From a virus: 41,718 nt of DNA. Below the pieces are notes generated by a model. It was not told the origin of the DNA, ran no database searches, and saw nothing but the letters and a program-made list of their open reading frames with translations. The stretch lies in IMG/VR virus record IMGVR_UViG_3300033052_000118, positions 1-41,718 of that record; one strand, given 5' to 3'. Every line of letters starts with the position of its first letter. Positions within the stretch are counted from its first letter, which is position 1. The position numbers and the translations under genes were made by a program. Shown piece after piece: positions 9,698-18,551 of the stretch.

Positions 9698-10153
9698 TCA
9701 GGGATTCGCCAGGTCTTCGGTGTAGAGCACGTCGATGTGGATGCCGGCGAACACAATGGCGGCCCCGTCCTCGCGCGCGCCGATGGTGCGTCCCTTGTAG
9801 GCGACCTGCTTGGCCTTGCCGTTGAGGCGCAGGCCGTGCTTCGGCTCGCCGGAGAAGATCGCGCGCTTCAGGTCTGCGATGATGAGGTGCGCTTTGTCGT
9901 TCGGGTGGTCGGGGTCACAGGCGTCGTGGGCCTCGAACAGGTAGCGCTGGTTGAGGCTCGCATTGGTGCCCGAGTCATCAGCGGGCGTGTCGTTGCCCTC
10001 GACCAGGACGACACAGGGCAGATGATGCTCTTCATCCAACCTGCGCTTCCCACGAAAGACATGCAGGCCGATGTCGGTGTTGTAGCCGTTCGCCTTGGTA
10101 ATCGTCGCCAGGCGCGCAGCGAGTTCCGCCGCGATGTCGCTTGCTTTGCTCAT
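9698..10153 (-). CDS. Tail terminator protein (lambda gpU-like)
   Basis: 151 residues, MSKASDIAAELAARLATITK..., overlapping the preceding minor tail gene by 4 bases. The N-terminal helix followed by a beta core, with HHLPCVVLVEGND and HLIIADLKRAIFSG, resembles minor tail protein U / tail-completion proteins of siphophages. These form a ring that caps the tail tube and joins it to the head. Size and position between the gpZ-like and tube genes agree with the lambda order Z-U-V. I see no catalytic residues. Confidence 0.72.
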   Translation of the reverse strand: MSKASDIAAELAARLATITKANGYNTDIGLHVFRGKRRLDEEHHLPCVVLVEGNDTPADDSGTNASLNQRYLFEAHDACDPDHPNDKAHLIIADLKRAIFSGEPKHGLRLNGKAKQVAYKGRTIGAREDGAAIVFAGIHIDVLYTEDLANP

Positions 10154-10845
10154 GCGAGCGCCTTCCTCAGTTCTTCTTCCGTCAGCGTCACGACGGTCTT
10201 GCCCAGCCGCTCAGTCACCTGAGCAAGGAAGTCGTCGGACAGCGCGGCACGAAAGAGTTGGTAGACGGATGGGCCGTACAGCGCCTCGACCTTGCGGCGG
10301 GTGCCCTTCACCCGCTCCACAAGCAGGTTCACGCCGTTCTTGTGGATCACGAAGGCGTAGCTGATCGCCTTGCGGCTGCCGCGCGTCACCTCAACGGAAA
10401 CGCCGGCTTGCTTTCGGTCCACCGGAATGCTGCGGCTGGGGTCGCCGGTCCGCAGCTTCCAGGGGAGCGGCGAGCCGGGCTTGCGCGGATTCACACCCAT
10501 CTTTCCGGGCGTGAATAAGTCGTTGGGGTACTTGACGACCTGCGTCAACTGCACTGCGCCGTATCGCCCGAGCGTCGTCGCTCGCCTGCGCGCCAGGATG
10601 ACCGCGACAGGCATCAACGGATCCGTGGCCGGCTCGAACGCCATCCTCTCCTGCAGGTAGGAATCCGGCAGGTTGATGCCGGCATTCATCTTCGCGCGGG
10701 CGTCCTTATAAGCGGGCTCTGCCACCGTGTTGACGGCCGTCAGTGACGCCTGGCCCAGCGTCGCCGCATCGAGCCGCCCGAGCGCCTGTGCCACGCCCTC
10801 AAGTTGAGTCGCGTCGATCTTGACGACGAACGAGCCGCGTGTCAT
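10150..10845 (-). CDS. Minor tail protein Z-like (neck/tail completion)
   Basis: Begins MTRGSFVVKIDATQLEGVAQ at an ATG (10845) that shares a base with the stop of the upstream gene; a GTG one codon earlier is an alternative. 231 residues. The middle holds basic stretches (RRRATTLGRYGAVQLTQVV, PLPWKLRTGDPSRSIPVDRK) and a conserved-looking YAFVIHKNGVNLLVERVKGT, typical of prophage minor tail protein Z. That family acts at the head-tail joint or in ejection. It overlaps the gpU-like gene by 4 bases. Confidence 0.72.
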   Translation of the reverse strand: MTRGSFVVKIDATQLEGVAQALGRLDAATLGQASLTAVNTVAEPAYKDARAKMNAGINLPDSYLQERMAFEPATDPLMPVAVILARRRATTLGRYGAVQLTQVVKYPNDLFTPGKMGVNPRKPGSPLPWKLRTGDPSRSIPVDRKQAGVSVEVTRGSRKAISYAFVIHKNGVNLLVERVKGTRRKVEALYGPSVYQLFRAALSDDFLAQVTERLGKTVVTLTEEELRKALA

Positions 10846-11150
10846 CACGCACTCCGCAGGACGTGCCGGACCGTGTAGCCGTTATCCTGGAATGCCGGCG
10901 AATCGATCACGTACGCCTGGCCAGAGATCGGCGCGCCCTCTGCGTCAACGAATACCAGGGAGTCCCCCGATTTCGCCGCGGTGGCCTTCGCCATGGTGGC
11001 GACGGTCCGGTTGTACACCATGTCGCCCTGCGTAACCTCGACACCGTGCTCGACATTGACCCGGCATGGGGTGTCACCACGCAGAACCGCATCCTCGCCC
11101 AATCGGGCGAGGATGCGGTCCGTCATGCGAGCGAACGCGCGCAGAGCCAT
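10845..11150 (-). CDS. Head-tail connector protein (gpFII-like position)
   Basis: 101 residues, MALRAFARMTDRILARLGED, starting at the base where the capsid gene ends. A helical N-terminus precedes a beta-rich body (DSLVFVDAEGAPISGQAYVI, NGYTVRHVLRS). Size, fold pattern and position between the capsid and gpZ-like genes match head-tail stoppers such as lambda FII or small head-tail attachment proteins, which plug the portal and receive the tail. Assignment rests mainly on gene order. Confidence 0.6.
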   Translation of the reverse strand: MALRAFARMTDRILARLGEDAVLRGDTPCRVNVEHGVEVTQGDMVYNRTVATMAKATAAKSGDSLVFVDAEGAPISGQAYVIDSPAFQDNGYTVRHVLRSA

Positions 11151-12148
11151 TACGCGACGGTAAGCTTCACCACCGCGCGCGGCCGGGTGCAGAGGGAGAT
11201 CGGGTTCGACTGGGCTTCCAGCTCGACACCCTTGTTGAACCCCATCGCTTCCTGCTTGGCGTAGTACGGCAGGCCGTTGGTGTTCACCGTCTCCATGTAA
11301 TCGGCCGGCGCGAAGTTCGTCACAAACAGGTCTGGCACGCCCTCCGGCACGAGGTGGGCATCGCCGGCCGCGATGAAGTCGGTGCCACCGACATTGCCGC
11401 GGTACTCTTCCCAGGTGATGCCCGCAAACTCGAAGCCGGCCCGCTTGTCAGTCCGCAGGAATTCGCCGTTCATCCAGCGATCGTACGCGCGCTCGACCGC
11501 CGGGTGACCCACAAGGGCGTCAAAGAACGCCGCCGAGCACAGAGCGCGCAGGCCGCTGTACATCAGGCCTCCGAGGGCATCTTCGACCAGGCGCTTCGCC
11601 GCGACGGCCTTCAGGCGCACCTTGGTCGCATCAGTACCGAGGGCCATCGCGAACGACTGCTGGCTGACGCCGAACGTCGACCACAGGTCGAGCAGCACCG
11701 TGGTGCCGTCGGCATCGAGCACCTGGCCCTTGATCGCCCCGATGCGCTGGTATTCCATCGTTACATCGATGTTGCGGCGCATCTTGGCGAGCTTCTTGTT
11801 CACCACCGTTTGCACCGCTTCCAGTTCGGTTTCGCTGCCGAACGCGCGCAGGTTCTGCACTTCGTCGGCAACCACCGCGCCACGCTGAGGCAGGTGCACG
11901 GTATTGATCGAGACCAGTTGGCGCTTGTCGTTGGTCACCGGTTTGCCGGGAGCACCGCGCTGCGCCGCGGGCACGAGCGACAGGGTAGTACCCTGCTTCT
12001 CGATCGACAGGGCGGTCGTGGTGATGCCCTCTTCCGTGAACAGGCCCAGCTCGCCGATGCGGGTCGGTTGATGGGGAACGTCGTTGATCGCCTTGGTGAG
12101 CGACGCGACGCTGAATGCGTCGTTGTGGAAAATATCGAGATGCGGCAT
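11150..12148 (-). CDS. Major capsid protein (lambda gpE-type)
   Basis: 332 residues with a strong AGGGAGGT ribosome site 8 bases before the ATG. N-terminal text (HNDAFSVASLTKAINDVPHQ and TRIGELGLFTEEGITTTALS) is characteristic of the phage major capsid protein E family (HK97 fold). The protein builds the icosahedral shell. It follows the decoration protein gene, as gpE follows gpD in lambda, and length is close to lambda gpE (341 aa). No scaffold region is attached; scaffold function is likely in the protease gene C-terminus. Confidence 0.93.
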   Translation of the reverse strand: MPHLDIFHNDAFSVASLTKAINDVPHQPTRIGELGLFTEEGITTTALSIEKQGTTLSLVPAAQRGAPGKPVTNDKRQLVSINTVHLPQRGAVVADEVQNLRAFGSETELEAVQTVVNKKLAKMRRNIDVTMEYQRIGAIKGQVLDADGTTVLLDLWSTFGVSQQSFAMALGTDATKVRLKAVAAKRLVEDALGGLMYSGLRALCSAAFFDALVGHPAVERAYDRWMNGEFLRTDKRAGFEFAGITWEEYRGNVGGTDFIAAGDAHLVPEGVPDLFVTNFAPADYMETVNTNGLPYYAKQEAMGFNKGVELEAQSNPISLCTRPRAVVKLTVA

Positions 12149-12196
12149 GTCTATGAACCTCCCTATGTATCGTGGCCGTACTGTCCGTGAGCCGGA

Positions 12197-12541
12197 TTAG
12201 CGAACGATGATGCCGACGGCAGCCAAGTCGGCTTTCGCCGGCGTATCGAGGCCGGTCAACTCGGCGCCGATGACCTCCGCCTGGCGAGCGATGACGACGG
12301 CGTCTTGATCCACAGCCAGATCCGGGGCGGCTGCGTACAGCACCGCAGCGGCAACTTCACTGCCATCGGCTGCCGCGTTGTTGTAAGCAACATACTTGCC
12401 GCTGGTTGTGATCTTGCCGAGAACCGTGCCAGGGACCAGAGCGCCCGCAGCCGCCGCGATGGTGACTTCTTCCCGGCTGATGGAGCCGTTGCCTTCCGAC
12501 AGCAGAAACTCGCCGGTGTGCTTGCCTTCGATGAGTGCCAT
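12197..12541 (-). CDS. Head decoration protein (lambda gpD-like)
   Basis: 114 residues, starting MALIEGKHTGEFLLSEGNGS and including an N-terminal arm ending SREEVTIAAAAGALVPGTVL. This arrangement is typical of the HDPD/gpD family, trimers that sit on the capsid threefold axes and stabilise the expanded head. The ATG lies 12 bases after the protease stop. The Ala-rich composition and lack of charged clusters suit a surface-bound stabiliser. Confidence 0.88.
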   Translation of the reverse strand: MALIEGKHTGEFLLSEGNGSISREEVTIAAAAGALVPGTVLGKITTSGKYVAYNNAAADGSEVAAAVLYAAAPDLAVDQDAVVIARQAEVIGAELTGLDTPAKADLAAVGIIVR

Positions 12542-12553
12542 TTCCTTAACTCC

Positions 12554-13576
12554 TTACCGAGAACGACGCGCAGCCCAAATATCCGCAGTCTTGACGGCTA
12601 CCGGCTGCGCGGGATTGGTTGCCGTGCTTTTACCCTTCGGCGCGGTGTCGATATGCAGCTGCTCGTCCGCTTCGGCGAGCATGGAGCACAGCTTTGCGCG
12701 AACGTCTGCCGTCGAAGTCCGCGCTTTGATGAACTGTGCAGCGGCATCGGGCTTCTTGGCGACGGTGCACAGCGCCTTGATTTCCCGGGCGTCGTTGATG
12801 GCCGCGGTGACGGCTTCGACGGTCCCGAGAGCTTGATCGAGTGCCCACACCGGAGCGAATTCCGCCAGGCCAGCCTGCTCAGCGAGGGCAGTCACCTGAT
12901 CGGCAAAGGTCGCGGCGGATTCCTGCGCCCCATACTTCGGCTCAGGCGCGGGATCTACCTTCGGTTCAGGCGTCTGCGCGGCCTTGAATACGGCCTTCAC
13001 GTGCTCCGGCAGGCGATCGAGTTCGAAGCTGGCCGACACCTTCAGCGCCGGCTCGACTTCGTCGGCAAACCCCAGGTCTTTTGCTTCGGCGGCGGTCAGG
13101 TAGCTTTCAGCGGCGAGCAGATCCTTGATCTCCTGCTCGGACTTTCCCGTGCGGGCCACGTAGGTGGCCACCAGGCTCGAACCGATCTTCTCGAGCGTGT
13201 CGGCAAGGTCGCGCAGCTCGTCGGCGTTGCCGTAAGCGAACGTCCACGGGTTATGCACCATCATGAACGTGTTCTCCGGCATGGTGATCTTGTCGCCGGC
13301 CATCGCAATGACGCTGGCGATGCTGGCCGCGATGCCGATCACGCGCACGTTGATGGTCTTGCCGGAGGCGCGCAGCGCGTTGTAGATGGCAAGGCCGTCG
13401 AACACGGAGCCGCCAGGCGAGTTGATCGACAGATTGATCGTCTTCGCCTCAACCTTGCGGAGGTCAGCGATGAAATCCTTCGCCGTCACGCCCCAGTAGC
13501 CGATCTCATCGAAGATCGACACCTCGGCGGCCTCGGCGCCATCGGCGGCATTCTGGAAGTTGTACCAATTACGCAT
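12554..13576 (-). CDS. ClpP-type head maturation protease with scaffold-like tail
   Basis: 340 residues. The first 190 form a ClpP/S49-like serine protease domain. SINSPGGSVFDGLAIYNAL (residues 50-68) is the oxyanion/strand region, S85 in GIAASIASVIAMAG is the likely nucleophile, and H108 in MMVHNPW is the catalytic His. The C-terminal 150 residues are Ala/Glu-rich and helical, like the internal scaffold regions of lambda C/Nu3-type proteins. It should process the portal, scaffold or itself during prohead maturation. It lies between the portal-side genes and gpD, as in lambda. Confidence 0.92.
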   Translation of the reverse strand: MRNWYNFQNAADGAEAAEVSIFDEIGYWGVTAKDFIADLRKVEAKTINLSINSPGGSVFDGLAIYNALRASGKTINVRVIGIAASIASVIAMAGDKITMPENTFMMVHNPWTFAYGNADELRDLADTLEKIGSSLVATYVARTGKSEQEIKDLLAAESYLTAAEAKDLGFADEVEPALKVSASFELDRLPEHVKAVFKAAQTPEPKVDPAPEPKYGAQESAATFADQVTALAEQAGLAEFAPVWALDQALGTVEAVTAAINDAREIKALCTVAKKPDAAAQFIKARTSTADVRAKLCSMLAEADEQLHIDTAPKGKSTATNPAQPVAVKTADIWAARRSR

Positions 13577-13645
13577 GGATCAGTCCTCTCAATGCTCAGG
13601 ATTGTGTGTGGCACGCTGGCTGCTCGCCTGCGTACAAATTTCGGG

Positions 13646-13942
13646 CTAGTTGAACGGGTTACCGATTCCCGACTTGAAACGCGCCCAGGCGTACATCACG
13701 AAGCTGCCAACGGTGCCAATCCACACGATTGGCCTGGCGATCTTGCCAAGCACCTCCAGCGTCTTGAATGCCCCCTTTGCCGCCGCGAGCACTTCGATCA
13801 GGTCGGAGGTGTTCTCTTCGATTCGCTTTGTGGTCGCCGTGTTCTCTGCCAGATTCGCCTCGACCCTCTCGACACGCTCCGCCAGGGCGGCGATTTCGCC
13901 GGTTCCGGGGTAGCGGACAGCATTTCCGTAGTCGTCTTGCAT
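13646..13942 (-). CDS. Coiled-coil membrane protein, XhlA-like
   Basis: 98 residues. A coiled coil (IAALAERVERVEANLAENTA, about residues 17-55) leads into a single hydrophobic segment (ARPIVWIGTVGSFVMYAWA, about 69-87) with a short basic tail. This layout resembles haemolysin XhlA / holin-accessory proteins, which help phage lysis or exclusion at the inner membrane. The position, between portal and protease, is odd for a lysis gene, so it may be a membrane-associated moron or infection-exclusion protein instead. It starts one base after the portal stop. Confidence 0.65.
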   Translation of the reverse strand: MQDDYGNAVRYPGTGEIAALAERVERVEANLAENTATTKRIEENTSDLIEVLAAAKGAFKTLEVLGKIARPIVWIGTVGSFVMYAWARFKSGIGNPFN

Positions 13943-13943
13943 C

Positions 13944-15470
13944 TCAGCCCCCTGGTTGCCGCGTCTTCTTTAGCGCGGGATCTTCGGTCGATGCAGTGCC
14001 ATCCGCCTCCTTGCCGGCCGGCGGAGTGAGGCCGAGGCTATCGGCCCGGGCCTTGTCGTCCGCGCGCTCCTGATCCACCTTCTCCGGATCGTCACCGCGC
14101 TCGGAAACGACGCTCGACCGACTCCGGAAGCCAGCGTTGACCTCGATCTGCTTGCCTTGAACGTCCTGCACGGGGTGGATGTACTGCCAGCCATGCGGTG
14201 CCCACTCGACGCGCTTCACTTCGTCGGCTTCCCCAACGGAGATGGCACCACTGAGAACACCGGCATCAACCCAGGCATCACGGATTGGCTGGCAGAGCAT
14301 CGGGATGACGATCTGCCACTGGCGCTGCTCGGCAAAGCGACGGAATTCATTGATGATCACGCGCAGCGTGCGGTCTGACACCTCCTTGATGTCGCCGCTG
14401 AACAGCTCGTATGGCAAACCCTGGCCAGCTGCTGTGCCCAAGTGCTGCGAGCGCATGAAGTCCGGGTAGGCCGTACCCGCATCCGGCGGGGCGGAGAACT
14501 TCACGTCCTGCCCGGGATCCAGTTCCTGCGACATGCCAGGCTCAAGCCCTGCCAGGGGCAGACCATCGTTACCCCAATCCACCGGCAGGTTGGTAAGGGG
14601 ATCGATGTCGCCGTCGACGCCCCCGGGCATGGTGCGCGTGATGAACACCGTGAAAAGGTTGGCCAGCTTCTGGCGCTCCAGCACGTTATCGTCGAAGTCC
14701 GCCACATTGCGCAGGCGCGCCAGGATCGGCGCAAGCGACGACACGCCCCGCAGCTGGCCCGGGCGTTTGGGTTCGAACATGTGCAGCACTTGCTCTGCCG
14801 GCACGCGAAGCAACCTGCTCGCGTCGATGGTGCCGGAGAACGGGCCGTCGCCCGGGTGATCGCGGTACATCCAGTAGGCGACGCGGCGCCCATATTTATT
14901 GCGCTCTATGCCTTGCCGGATGGTGTTGCCTGCAGGCATACCCGGCCAGTAGTCGGCGTCCAGCAGCGGCACGAAGTCCGCCTCTATAAGCTGGACCTGT
15001 AGGGGCACCGCCAGCGGTGCGTCGATCTGGCGGGGGCGCAAGCGCGCGAACACCTCCCCCGATTCAAGCCAGGAACGTACCCCAAGGGTCTGTAGACCAT
15101 AGAAATTGAGCACCCCATCCGCGTCGGCCTGCGACACCCAGGCATCCCACAGGTCATTCAGCTCCTGCTTCCGGGTCTTGGACTTGATACGGCGCAGGCG
15201 CGGCACAATGCCGATGCCAATGAGGTTTGTCGTCCAGTGCTGTGTGCTGGATTCGCCCGACCAGTCATTGCGACCGGCGTCGCGCGCGCGGTCCCGGATC
15301 TTCTGCAGGCCGGTGATCGCCCGGTTCGGCCCGGACGTGGGCGGATTCCAGCCGCGCATGCGTCGACCGGAGCCAGCGGCGTCATATCGCGCCTTGACTG
15401 CCAGCACGCCGCCACCGGCGCCTTGCGCGGCGGCCTGTGCCGCGGCCTTCCGCTTCCGAGCCGACGCCAT
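13944..15470 (-). CDS. Portal protein (lambda gpB family)
   Basis: 508 residues. The protein has the lambda portal family pattern: a basic N-terminus, RAITGLQKIRDRARDAGRND, WTTNLIGIGIVPRLR, and later RTMPGGVDGDIDPLTNLP and QGLPYELFSGDIKEVSDRT. Portal dodecamers form the DNA channel at one capsid vertex and dock the terminase. The Lys/Arg/Asp-rich C-terminus (EKVDQERADDKARADSLG) is likely flexible. Its ATG shares one base with the gpW-like stop. Confidence 0.92.
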   Translation of the reverse strand: MASARKRKAAAQAAAQGAGGGVLAVKARYDAAGSGRRMRGWNPPTSGPNRAITGLQKIRDRARDAGRNDWSGESSTQHWTTNLIGIGIVPRLRRIKSKTRKQELNDLWDAWVSQADADGVLNFYGLQTLGVRSWLESGEVFARLRPRQIDAPLAVPLQVQLIEADFVPLLDADYWPGMPAGNTIRQGIERNKYGRRVAYWMYRDHPGDGPFSGTIDASRLLRVPAEQVLHMFEPKRPGQLRGVSSLAPILARLRNVADFDDNVLERQKLANLFTVFITRTMPGGVDGDIDPLTNLPVDWGNDGLPLAGLEPGMSQELDPGQDVKFSAPPDAGTAYPDFMRSQHLGTAAGQGLPYELFSGDIKEVSDRTLRVIINEFRRFAEQRQWQIVIPMLCQPIRDAWVDAGVLSGAISVGEADEVKRVEWAPHGWQYIHPVQDVQGKQIEVNAGFRSRSSVVSERGDDPEKVDQERADDKARADSLGLTPPAGKEADGTASTEDPALKKTRQPGG

Positions 15471-15679
15471 CAGTAGCCCCGCCCGTTCTGGTACAGATAC
15501 ACGCGGCGCGGACGAGTCTTGCCCGACTGCTTCGCCAGCTGGGCTTCCAGGTCGGCGCGCGCCTTGATGAGGTCATCGACCGAGCGATACGTGATGCTCT
15601 GCCCGCCGAGCGTGACTTGCCGCTCGCCGGATGCGATAGCCTCGTTCAGCGCGTCGATGTCCGCTTGGGTGACTGCCAT
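15470..15679 (-). CDS. Head-tail joining protein (gpW-like)
   Basis: I use the internal ATG at 15679 (MAVTQADIDALNEAIASGER), giving 69 residues, the normal gpW length of about 68. A longer frame to 15844 would overlap the terminase gene. The text VTLGGQSITYRSVDDLIKAR and RADLEAQLAKQSG is typical of the gpW family, a two-helix/beta hairpin protein that binds the portal after packaging so that the tail can attach. It sits between large terminase and portal as in lambda. Confidence 0.87.
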   Translation of the reverse strand: MAVTQADIDALNEAIASGERQVTLGGQSITYRSVDDLIKARADLEAQLAKQSGKTRPRRVYLYQNGRGY

Positions 15680-15761
15680 GTGGATTTGCGTGGGCCGGTT
15701 TCGTTCACGCAGATCATCACGGTTCAAGTCCGACAGTGCCTGCGGGCGGATTTCGGGCGAG

Positions 15762-17924
15762 TCAGCCCAGGTATGACGACCGGGCGACGCGGCGCCTGCG
15801 AACTGCAGGCACGGCCGGCGCTGCTTCGGGCTGCGGACGCTCAACAGCCACGCTCGCCTTCATCTCCCGGCGATCCTCGACCGCGATCAGTTCAGAGTTC
15901 TCCACCAGAGGCTTTGCCCAAGTGGGGGCACGGTCCCAGTTCTTGATCTTGTCAGCCCCCAGGCGCAGGCGGGCGGCGATAGCGTAGACGCACAGGTCAA
16001 ACGCCTCATTGCGCTTTCGCACCTGCTTCCAAGTGCCACTCGGGTCACGGACTTCGGCGGTGAGTTCGTCGAAGAACGCCATGGGCAGCCAGCCGCTTGG
16101 ATTCAGGGGGCTTTTCGGCTTCGAGAAGTGGTAGTAACCTGGCCCGGGCGACGGTCGCCGCAGCCCCGCGGCGACCTCATCCTTCAGCAAATTTGGGTTG
16201 AAGACATAGAGCGGGATGTCGCCCTTCTCGCGCCCGTTGCGGTTACCGACCCACGATTCCTTGATCCGCGGCGCCGTCTTTGTCGAGGCGCCTTTCACCA
16301 GCATCACCCGGCTGTGCAAACCCTCGCGCCGCAGGCGCCGGTACCACGCATACGCCTTGTCGGTGACACCGTCCTCGCCGCCCGAATCTACGGCCACCAT
16401 CTTGACCCGCAGTTCCAGCCCATCCATGGGCGTGCGATAGGTGGCGCGTACCACGCGCTCGGTCAGCACGTCCCAGTCCTCGGCGTAACTGGCCGGATCG
16501 ATTGGCGCCATGCCGTCCATGCCTTCGCGCGCCGACTCGGTGATGTTGTAGCGGTCGACCAGCCATTGCTCGTTGTGGGGCCCGTGCGCGTGCACCTGCA
16601 CGACGAAGCGCGCGTTGGTTCCGCCCTGTACGTCAACCTGAGCCGTCAGGAACCGTGTTTGCTCCGGCGCGATGTAACGCACCAGGCCCTGCTCCGCGCG
16701 GTCAGCCGGGCCAACCGACGTTCGACCAGCTTCCGCTAGGTGCCGGCTCATGTAGGGCATGCCCTGATCGACGTTGGTCGTGTTTTTGAGCGGCTCTTCG
16801 TCGCCGCTGAGCTCGTACTGCCGCAGCGCGGTGAAATAGCGCAGCAGCAGGGACTTCCACGACTGGAAGGCGGCCGCCACACCGCCCAGCCAGTAACCCG
16901 CGACTGGCGCCGCGACCGCCTCGCCGGCCAACTCGTCGTCCACTGTGAGGTGCTGTCCCTCAGCCAGCCAGCGGCCGCCCCGGTTCAGCGCCGGCTTCGC
17001 CTTTGGCAGGTGGACGGCGCCGCAATGCGGGCAGATGATGCGGTTGTACTGGTCTGCGAGGGCGTTGATGTCACCCTCGCGCACGAGCTGGCCGAGTTCA
17101 TCATCCGGCGGCAAGTTGAACAGCGCCAGGCCCGGCGCGGCTTCGAACCACTCGCGGCAGTCGGGACACTTCCAGTACCAGCGGCGGCGGTCAGAGCCGT
17201 TGTAGAGGCCGAGGATGCCGTTCGTCGGCGGTGCCTCGTGTGGCGTGGCCGGGCGCCAGTTCGGGTCTTCAAGGTCGCGGCCAGGGGACGACTCCGCCAG
17301 GGCCATGCCGCGGCTCATGAACGTGGTGGTGCGTTTGAGGCCAAGCGGGAACGGCGCACCTTCGCCGCCAATGTCGTCCGGCATTCGATCGAGATCGGTG
17401 AATGCCACGTAGCGATAGGTGGATCCGGACAGGTTCGAAACGGTAGGCCACGCAATGCGCAGCCACATGCCGTGCCGGAACTGCTTGTCATGCACGGTGT
17501 CGTCCTGACTCGCCGCCGACTTCATTGCGGCGAGGTTTGGCGAGTGCCGCAGGGCGCGGTCGATGTCCGTCTTCGAGAACTCACGCGCCTTGTCCTGCGA
17601 CATTTGCACGAACAGCATGTCGCCCGGGTCATTGACAACGGTGTGCGACATCCATCCCAGAAGCAGCGATGCGGTCTTGCCGGTACGCGCCGGCCCGACC
17701 ACCACCACCGCCTCGTGGTGCCGGCTGGCCAGCATGTCCGTTGGCTCCACCATGTACGGCGTCTCGTCTGGTGACCAGGGTGTCGCCGGTCCACCGGTCT
17801 GCTTGATGATGAGGTTCTGCGCCGCGCCCTCGCTCACCGACATGCGCTTGGGCGGGCGAAACGCCTCGTATGGGCTCAGCACATCGCCGAGTGCGACCTC
17901 GTAGTGAGCGGCTTCCTCAGACAT
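15762..17924 (-). CDS. Terminase large subunit (GpA family)
   Basis: 720 residues from the ATG at 17924 (MSEEAAHYEVALGDVLSPYE); a longer frame to 18065 is overlap with the small subunit. The Walker A-like motif GPARTGKT lies at 77-84 and an acidic Walker B-like segment YRYVAFTDLD at 171-180. A four-Cys zinc-binding pair follows, CPDC (253-256) and CPHC (298-301), as seen in the GpA family. The nuclease half includes KMVAVDSGGEDGVTDKAYAW. The enzyme translocates DNA into proheads and cuts at cos. GpA-type terminases normally act at cohesive ends, so cos packaging is predicted. Confidence 0.95.
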   Translation of the reverse strand: MSEEAAHYEVALGDVLSPYEAFRPPKRMSVSEGAAQNLIIKQTGGPATPWSPDETPYMVEPTDMLASRHHEAVVVVGPARTGKTASLLLGWMSHTVVNDPGDMLFVQMSQDKAREFSKTDIDRALRHSPNLAAMKSAASQDDTVHDKQFRHGMWLRIAWPTVSNLSGSTYRYVAFTDLDRMPDDIGGEGAPFPLGLKRTTTFMSRGMALAESSPGRDLEDPNWRPATPHEAPPTNGILGLYNGSDRRRWYWKCPDCREWFEAAPGLALFNLPPDDELGQLVREGDINALADQYNRIICPHCGAVHLPKAKPALNRGGRWLAEGQHLTVDDELAGEAVAAPVAGYWLGGVAAAFQSWKSLLLRYFTALRQYELSGDEEPLKNTTNVDQGMPYMSRHLAEAGRTSVGPADRAEQGLVRYIAPEQTRFLTAQVDVQGGTNARFVVQVHAHGPHNEQWLVDRYNITESAREGMDGMAPIDPASYAEDWDVLTERVVRATYRTPMDGLELRVKMVAVDSGGEDGVTDKAYAWYRRLRREGLHSRVMLVKGASTKTAPRIKESWVGNRNGREKGDIPLYVFNPNLLKDEVAAGLRRPSPGPGYYHFSKPKSPLNPSGWLPMAFFDELTAEVRDPSGTWKQVRKRNEAFDLCVYAIAARLRLGADKIKNWDRAPTWAKPLVENSELIAVEDRREMKASVAVERPQPEAAPAVPAVRRRRVARSSYLG

Positions 17925-18306
17925 TCCCGCCCCCCATTTTCTCGAACACATCCGCCAGTTCGTCCAAGGATTCATCGACCTGCCGGCCGATTTCCTCGGC
18001 AATGTCAGGCGCCAGCGCCAGGCGCCGCTCGAGGTGGTCAGGCAGGGAGCGCAAGGTTTGGGCAATCGTGGAGTAGGCCGTGGCGGTCGCCTGGACTACT
18101 GCCGCCCGCGAAACGTATTCGCCGCTCTTGATCTTGAACTCGAGCTCGTTCAGGTCAGCCTTGGCCCGCTCATTGCGCGCCCGGGCCTCATCGAAGTCCT
18201 CGACCGCCACGGGCTTCACGTATTCCTTCGGCTTCCGGCCGGCGCCTGAGCGTGCACCGCCGTGGCCGTTGCCCTTCGAGGTGCGGGCCGGGGTCGTTTG
18301 GCTCAT
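17917..18306 (-). CDS. Terminase small subunit, oligomerisation/GpA-binding part
   Basis: 129 residues from the ATG at 18306, which has AGGGGG 9 bases upstream; a TTG at 18315 is an in-frame alternative. A basic Gly-rich N-terminus (GGARSGAGRKPKEYVK) precedes a long helical region (ARNERAKADLNELEFKIKSG, TLRSLPDHLERRLALAPDIA). This helical part resembles the C-terminal portion of Nu1-type small terminases. It overlaps the large subunit gene by 8 bases. The DNA-binding half seems to be encoded by the preceding 79-aa gene. Confidence 0.8.
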   Translation of the reverse strand: MSQTTPARTSKGNGHGGARSGAGRKPKEYVKPVAVEDFDEARARNERAKADLNELEFKIKSGEYVSRAAVVQATATAYSTIAQTLRSLPDHLERRLALAPDIAEEIGRQVDESLDELADVFEKMGGGNV

Positions 18307-18311
18307 CCCCG

Positions 18312-18551
18312 TCAACCCCCTGCCGTGCGCTCGTCGGACGCCGGGGCCACGGTCGGCTTCAACCAGGCATGAAGTTCCGAGGCGCGCACGAATAGCAGCC
18401 CGCGCTCGCCGAGCTTTACCAGCTCAAGCGGCGCGTCACCCCGCCTGATTGCGGATTCCAACAGATCGACGGAGATGCCCACGAGGGCAGCCGCAGCGGC
18501 GAGCCGGTAGAGGCCTGGCGACGCCGCGGGCGCAACTTGATTTCTTTCCAT
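18312..18551 (-). CDS. Winged-HTH protein, likely DNA-binding half of the small terminase
   Basis: 79 residues: SPGLYRLAAAAALVGISVDL forms an excisionase/MerR-like helix-turn-helix, followed by a wing (LVKLGERGLLFVRASELHAW). Lambda Nu1 has such a winged HTH at its N-terminus that reads cos. Here it is separate and ends just before the start of the helical small-terminase gene. I see no good Shine-Dalgarno before the ATG at 18551, so an alternative start or low expression is possible. A separate regulator role is the main alternative. Confidence 0.65.
   Translation of the reverse strand: MERNQVAPAASPGLYRLAAAAALVGISVDLLESAIRRGDAPLELVKLGERGLLFVRASELHAWLKPTVAPASDERTAGG

Noticed and set aside
12305-14029. 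574-aa plus-strand open frame across the protease and portal genes
   Set aside because: It spans several well-supported minus-strand genes and has antisense-type composition and no recognisable motif.
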